Source of the DNA: Syncephalastrum monosporum B8922
Lineage: Eukaryota > Mucoromycota > Mucoromycetes > Mucorales > Syncephalastraceae
DNA: 64,000 nucleotides
Assembly (NCBI GenBank): GCA_000697355.1
Contig: JNEN01001262.1
Coordinates: 483,695 to 547,694 of the forward strand
Direction of reading: 5' to 3'
Shown here: positions 58,414 through 64,000 of the stretch, in pieces
How positions within the stretch are numbered: the first letter of the stretch is position 1
Layout of the letters: each line of letters begins with the position of its first letter
Notes under the pieces: model-generated
The model's input: the letters and a program-made list of their open reading frames with translations, nothing else
Told to the model about the DNA's origin: nothing
Database searches by the model: none
Translations under genes and position numbers: made by a program

Positions 58414-58795
58414 ATGCCCAAGAGAAAGCACACCGAGGACGGTCAAGACAAGTCGAGCGGCCGCCAGGTCAAGATTGCCTTGGCAGACCCTTCGAAAACG
58501 GCAGCCGTACCATGCCTTGGTAATTCTATTCTGAATGGAGTGGTGCCTTCCTGTGTATTGACATGATCGGTCTGATTTCAACAGCCACTTTCCCTGGCAC
58601 GAAACCGCCGGCGGACACGACCTTCCACGCTTACCGCTCTTACGATGAAACCAAAGATCAGCAGCGCTACGTGCGGGGTGAGACGGAGAAGGTCGAGTTT
58701 ACGGGCGCCAACTTTGGTGAGCAGGCCGCTTCCAACCTCTACTGCAAGTAAGTCCATAGTCCATGCATACCCTATATCATATAGCATAGCCTATG

Positions 58796-58834
<39 letters not shown>

Positions 58835-60025
58835 CCACATCTCCACATCCATATCAATATCCATATCTTGACACGAATGCACTACGACAGATACCTTGTG
58901 GGTGTCTACTCCAAGTCAGACCAGACCCTGACCGTGACCCCGGCTCCTCTGATGCGCATGCGACCGCGCGTCAAGGACCAGCGGTCGAGCCGACGCGACC
59001 CAGACGCCGCCGAGGCTGCCAAGGCCGACTTCAACAAGGCCAAGTCGGAGCTGGGCATGGCGTTTGGTACGGCCAAGGCACAGCGACAGATCCGCGAGCG
59101 CGAGCGCAACGAAGTGGCCGGCACCGAGATTGCCGACGTCGTCGACGATATCCACGCCCAGGTCAAAAAGGTGGCGCAACCCACCCAGGACGAGATCCGC
59201 GAGGCCATGCGCGCCGACCTGCCCATCCCCAAGCACAACCCAGACGCCGACTCACCCGACGCCATTTACGACATGGATTCCATCGTCACCGAGTCTGAGC
59301 TGCTGACCCTGACCGGCAAGGCCAAGGAGCTCCTCAAGGCCAAGTCTGAGAAGGAAGTCGCCGCCGCCCTGCCGTACAGCTCCTCCCAATTCATCAACAC
59401 CAAGATCTGGGCCATCGTGAAGGGCGGAGGCAAAAAGGACCGTGACCGTCTGCGTCTTCTCTTGTACATTTCATACCTCATGGCCTACCTCTGCAACGTC
59501 AAGGCCAAGAGCCTCAAGGACCGCCGGAAAATCGAGTCCCAGATGGCGAACCCGCCCTTTATCCTCATTGACAAAATGAACGAGCGATATACCGATAAGG
59601 ACATGTACGTACTCATGACACGCCATTATCCATTGAGATGGCAAGTTTTGCTTATACAAGCCCTTTTTTTTTCTTCAGTCGAACACCTTTTATGCTAGAC
59701 AAACTCCAGTGCTACCTCATGGTCCTGTGTCTTAGCGTCTCCAACTACACCATCGCCTCTGACCGCATTGCACATGATCTCTCCATTAAAGGAACACAGT
59801 ACGTTTCTTCCGCTTACATGGCTTTCGCGTCGCTGACCTCACTTGGTTTTATTCATTCTTTTCTTTTTCTTTTACAGAATCCAGAAAATCCTGCAGAATC
59901 TGGGCTGCAAATCCCGCAAGTGTACAAAGGACGAAGCAAGCACATGGAATCTCAAAGATAATGCCAAGGTGTTTGCTCTGCAAACCCCTCTGAAGTTGCC
60001 AGACGTGAGCCGAAGACGCAGATAA
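58414..60025 (+). CDS. RPA49: RNA polymerase I subunit A49
   Basis: Five exons (58414-58519, 58585-58747, 58891-59604, 59679-59798, 59878-60025), 416 aa, the usual length. The N-terminal dimerisation half contains ATFPGTKPPADTTFHAY, TEKVEFTGANFGEQAAS and YLVGVYSKSDQTLTV, then the TPAPLMRMRP segment. A charged linker leads to the tandem winged-helix half: LPYSSSQFINTKIWAI, LRLLLYISYLMAYLC, PFMLDKLQCYLMVLCLSVSN and IQKILQNLGC. A49 (with A34.5) is the TFIIF/TFIIE-like part of Pol I. Exons 2 and 3 use strongly G/C-ending codons. Intron 2 carries a TA microsatellite. Confidence 0.94.
58792..58832. repeat. (TA)n microsatellite in RPA49 intron 2
   Basis: Long alternating TA tract with CATATC-type units just downstream; wholly inside the 143-nt intron. 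Confidence 0.85.
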
Positions 60026-60123
60026 TCGCAAATAGACATGTATTCGTATAAAGGAAAAAAAGTGAAAGAAAAGAAAGAGAGGAAGAAAGAAAGGGAAAAG
60101 GAGAGGAACGTTGGAGGAGGTGC

Positions 60124-61779
60124 TTAGGATCGCTTGCGCAACCCCTCTTGGACGGGTTTGCTACTACTGCTACTACTCGAATGATTACTGCTCGCAGCAG
60201 GTTCACTCAGAGCAGCTTGGTCCTTGACTTGTTCCTCAGTGCGACGCTCGACGAGTTTTGCGCGGCGACACCAGCGTCGTCGTCGCGTAAACGTATGCAT
60301 ACCGGGCATCCCGCTCATCTGCTGCCAGGCATTGTTTCCGTACTCCCATCCATTCTTGTCGACCCTGCCTTGGAGCTCGCCCGTCATGTCGACCCACCAA
60401 TCGCCGTCGGCCCACGTCCACGTCTTGCTTGTGGTGAGCCGAGTGGCTGCGTTTCCACCGTCCGGCCGGTATTGCGTGCTGCGACTGGTTTCGGGCAGCT
60501 CAAAGCTTTCCTTGGAAGGAATGGGCGCCAGGGTCTTGTCCGTCCATGCGCTACGCTCGCTTGGTATCATGTTCGTGGTCCAATTCATGCCCAACCACCA
60601 GCGCTAATAAGAAAAAAGAACGAGAAACAGAGAGAGAAATAGTTGACGTGAGCATACGTTTTCCACACATCCTTCCCCTATTCCTGCCCTCCTCATCCGT
60701 CGTTTCCCTTTTGTTACCTGATTCTCATAGACTTCAAACTGGAAAATCATCTCGCTACGAGCAACGTGCGCATCCTTCTCGTCCATGGCATCGTCTTGCA
60801 ACACCGCGAGAGACTTTTGCTTCTCACGTCGGTATCGGTCCAGGAAACGCGAGAACCAGGTCCGGGCACGTCCTTGTTGCTCCGGCTTGGCGCCAAACAG
60901 GGAAGACACAGGAATGAAGCCAGCCGTGATGACCATCGCCACGCCATAGGCCCAGAGCGCGGCCAGCAGATGCATCAAGAGCGTGTTGCGGCGGAGGGTC
61001 AGGACCGTGACCTTGAACCACGGGGACGGGGCCACCAGGACAAGAGCGCCCAGAAACGCAATGAGCTGCGCGGGCGTCATGAGAAAGTTGAGCAGGAGCC
61101 AGACAGGCCAGACGTAGCCGAGCACGCTCAGGGCAGACGCGACCATCTCGGGGCGTGCGCCGTCGAGCCGCTCGGCGAAGCCAAGCGCCACGCGCCGGCA
61201 GCGCTGAATGACGTCGTTGATGGCGTTCAGGTCGCGCAGCGTATCGTCCAGCGATACTTGGTCGTCCTGCTGAAACTTGCGCGACACGAGCAGCTCCTCC
61301 TCCTCTTCCTGCTGCTGTGCATGGCGCTGTTGTCGCAGCTTGTCGTCTTCGTAGTAGTCGTCTTCGTTCTGCCGTTCGTGCTCCCGCCGCTGTCGCTCGG
61401 CCAGTCGCTGTTGCTCCATCTTTTCGCGTCGGGTCCGGGCCGTGCGCACCTGCAGCCAGTCGCGGCCTAATTTGACCAGCACTGCCGCAGGCAGCGCCAT
61501 GAGCACGGTGCGGATCCAAAGACAACATCCCACCCAGATCAGCACCGCGAGGACTGATTCGCGTGGTTTGGCCGTATTCCAGGTCACGATCTGCGACACC
61601 CGGGCCAGCACGCGAATGGTGGGGCCCAGCATGACAAGGGCTTCGAGAATCGGGGTGGGTATATTGTCGAGCGTATACGCCGTGTAGGGCGAGCTGAACT
61701 CGGTGGTCGAAGAAGCGTCCGTGTACAGATGCGCCTTGGCATCGCTTAATCCACTCACGACAGAATCGCTTTCTGCCAT
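60124..61779 (-). CDS. Dysferlin-domain peroxin (Pex23/Pex30-32/Pex24 family)
   Basis: Two exons (61779-60718, 60603-60124), 513 aa. An N-terminal region with two hydrophobic stretches (ESVLAVLIWVGCCLWIRTVL and beyond) is followed by a Gln/Glu/Arg coiled coil. More membrane segments follow (LSVLGYVWPVWLLLNFLM, LLMHLLAALWAYGVAMVI). The C-terminus has the dysferlin pair: DysFN around FEVYENQRWWLGMNW, split by the intron exactly at the Gln/Arg, and DysFC with WTWADGDWWVDM and GWEYGNNAW. This matches ER/peroxisome-contact peroxins regulating peroxisome size and number. Convergent with RPA49 across 98 bp. Confidence 0.88.
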
Positions 61780-62297
61780 GGTGACAATTGAAGTTTGACT
61801 CTTTTCAAAAACGGAGAAAAAAAGAAGAGGTCAAAAAACAAAGAAGAAGAAGAAGAAGAAGAAGAGAGAGTTCAAGAAGTTCTTGGGTCAGATTGGGTTG
61901 CGCGCGCGCTGTAAAAGATCAATCAAGTGGGTTGCTTATTTTCACGTGTCAAGGATCCTTCATGTGTGTAATTCCCCGCGTAATGTTTTTGTGTTGCTCG
62001 GCTGAGGTTGCACGATCATGTCAGAAAACTTCTGCCTAATGCATAATATTTTGTGCACAGACACAGACACAGACACAGAACAACAAACTGAGCCCTACGC
62101 GTCTCTCTTTTTTTGTTTTCGTAAGAAAAGAAGTCGAGAAAGTCTACCGAGAAAAGCGGCTTCTTGGGTTTGTCCCCAACGTGTTTATGCGAGTGCGCGT
62201 CATGAGATCCATTCGCGTGGGTAATCCGCCGGGCCTCCTTATTGATGACGATGACGCATATTGATGATTGGTATTATTATTAGATACAAGTAGCATT
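61780..62297. other. Intergenic region
   Basis: About 520 bp with a (GAA)n tract at roughly 61843-61865 and a (GACACA)n stretch near 62059-62079. No gene recognised. Confidence 0.5.
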
Positions 62298-64000
62298 TTA
62301 GAATAGCCAGCCGCCGACCATATCACGCAGCTGGTCGCGTTTCCGCTTTGTCGTATGGCTGTCCTCCCCCGCGGAGCCGTGCAAGAGTCCTCCCAGACGC
62401 CATTGCTGGCGCCGCGCCGTCTCCAGCAAGCCATGCAGCCCGCCTCCACTCTGTGCCGCTGTGGCCGATTCGCGCTGTTGTTTCTGCTGCTGATGCAACA
62501 AATTGAGCTGGAGTTGGGCTGTGCTCGTGGGGTGGGCCTCGTTCAGTTTGCGCCAGACCGACAGCACATCATGCAGGTGCTCGACCGGGGTCAGCGTCAT
62601 GGCCATCGCGAGCACGTCCAGCCGGCGCGCATAGTCTTGATACGCATCGACTTTGCCCAAGTTATAGCACACCTGCCACGCTGCCTGGTTGATCTCTTCC
62701 GTGCGCACTTTCTTGCCGCTCGCCTGGAGCGCGCTCGCTTCCTCGACCGTGGCCCGGCACAGGGTGTAGGATGTGTCATATTCTTCATCGACGAGCGCCG
62801 CTGCGGCCAGCATGGCCATGACTCGCACCTTGGCCAGCGCATCGTCCTGGTAGCCCAGCTTCTTGGCGAGCTCAAAGACCCGGTCGGGCTGACGGTAGAT
62901 ACCCCGTTGTGTGTTGACGAGCTTGGAGATCAGTTCCAGCCGATTGGTCGATTGGCGTACTTGGATAGGCATCAACTCAATACCTGGCCTGTCCATCACA
63001 TGGTATTCAGATATAAGGGTATGTGTTGCCTCGATGAGATCACGTTCTTCATTCACCATGTCCGTCGGCGGCAGAATCTTGAGACTAGAGAAGGACGATG
63101 AGTGGAACGAATAAAAAAGACAAAAGAAAAAAAAAGACCAATACTTTGTCATCCACTTACCATTCGAGGGCCAGCTTCAAGTTGCCTGTATACATATTGC
63201 CAGATGTGGCATTGTCGAAAAATTCTTGTTCAGCATTGACCACAAGCTCTTCTGCCCGGCCAATGTCAAGCTTCTTGTTACGATTGGGGCCTGTCATCAG
63301 GTCTTTGGCCAGGTGGAATCCTATATGAAAGAGAGAGAGAGGATGAGTGTGTGTGATGCGTCCGTTGTAGTATCATACGTACTGCCACATCGCAGAAGCG
63401 AGCTAAAGAACGTCTCAAAGATCTCCGCCTGGTCCAGCTCTGCAAAGATCCCTTTTACGCCGTCGTCCTCGCCGCGAAGCTGCATCATGTCATCCAGCAG
63501 TTCGCGCCAGTCGTTATCGCTATCAAACTGACGACCGCCTGTCTCGACACCGCCTGCGGCCTGTGAAGCCATGCGGGTGCAGAGCCGCTGTTTGGTTTCC
63601 ACCGAATGCTCCGTCAGGTACCATTGCATGGGTACACTCGCATGGTAGCGCGACAGTGTTTCTGCCGTGCCGAGATGCACCTGGAGCGTATCCATCATCT
63701 GTGTCAGGCCATGCGGGCCTACCGACTGCAAGGCCTTGAAGAGGTCGGCGCACTCACCCGACGCCGGGAAGAGAGGTGCTACTGATGTCGGCTCTCCCTC
63801 CGTTTGCTCGCCCGCCTCCCAGGTGTCAAAGATCGGAAGGCATTCAAATATCCGCACAAAGTCGTTCACCGCATCGTCTGCTTTGCTTGCGTAGATGACA
63901 GCCAAGGCCATGCGTGCTACGTCCTCGTCGTCTTGGATGATGCGGTCTTCGTGGGGCAGGGTGGGTTTGGAGTTCTCGAGGATAACGGTGCAGGAGGCCA
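62298..64000 (-). CDS. Sec39/NBAS-type protein, C-terminal part (continues past right edge)
   Basis: Three visible exons (beyond 64000-63383, 63320-63161, 63084-62298), about 521 residues to the stop. Helical throughout: DEDVARMALAVIYASKADDA, FVRIFECLPIFDTWE, then LSRYHASVPMQWYLTE; after the intron, FHLAKDLMTGPNRNKKLDIG and NMYTGNLKLALECLKILPP, then NEERDLIEATHTLISEYHV. This matches the Sec39 domain of the Dsl1/NRZ tethering complex (yeast Sec39/Dsl3, animal NBAS), which captures Golgi-derived vesicles at the ER. The N-terminus lies outside the window, so the beta-propeller expected for an NBAS-type protein cannot be checked. Confidence 0.85.

Noticed and set aside
60766..61470. Plus-strand 234-codon ORF
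   Set aside because: Antisense to the dysferlin-domain peroxin exon 1; no domains of its own.
62355..63101. Plus-strand 248-codon ORF
   Set aside because: Antisense to the Sec39/NBAS gene, which has clear family motifs and splice phases.

Overview
This window comes from a filamentous fungus, most likely an early-diverging one (Mucoromycota, probably Mucorales). Genes are small and close together. Introns are mostly 50-85 nt with GTAAG/GTATG-type donors and CTAG/CAG-type acceptors. The conserved proteins are fungal or eukaryotic, and two loci resemble lineage-specific multigene families I associate with Mucoromycota. Species cannot be determined. No rRNA, tRNA or CRISPR was seen.

Layout. 1-16.2 kb is a conserved housekeeping block: an unidentified partial gene, the Esa1/Tip60-type acetyltransferase, SDHC (divergent from it), a C2-domain protein ending in a chitin-binding module, the tRNA m5U methyltransferase Trm2, a mitochondrial SAM carrier, ribosomal protein eL6, an unidentified four-exon gene, a Per1/PGAP3 GPI remodeller and an FAD-dependent oxidoreductase. 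16.2-32.1 kb is a gene-poor accessory block with a minisatellite, a gene with an in-frame TAG, a tandem array of glycine-codon-rich exon-like units lying between two copies of a poly(A)-ended repeat, and wrecked copies of an M13 (neprilysin) peptidase and an arginyl-tRNA synthetase. 32.2-36.7 kb holds a Q/N-rich protein and two divergent stomatin-type SPFH paralogues. 37.2-38.7 kb holds a Ty3/gypsy pol fragment joined to a lineage-specific ORF with a PD-(D/E)XK-like signature. 39.3-45.4 kb returns to ordinary genes (DUF4112, zinc-type dehydrogenase, a ten-exon helical protein). 45.8-47.4 kb is a second decayed lineage-specific gene. 47.9-64 kb is a dense block: TBC GAP (with a GC-AG intron), Mtg1, a Nup88/Nup82-like nucleoporin, an F-box protein, RNA polymerase I subunit A49, a Pex23/Pex30-type dysferlin-domain peroxin and the C-terminal part of a Sec39/NBAS protein running off the right edge.

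How genes relate. There are no operons. Pairs share intergenic space: ESA1/SDHC are divergent over 184 bp, the two SPFH genes are divergent over about 460 bp, RPA49/peroxin are convergent over about 100 bp, and NUP88 and MTG1 are tandem with about 80 bp between them. Themes are chromatin and rRNA synthesis, mitochondrial function, and membrane or peroxisome biology. Exon coordinates were worked out by hand from splice consensus and phase; for every spliced gene presented as resolved the exon lengths sum to a multiple of three.
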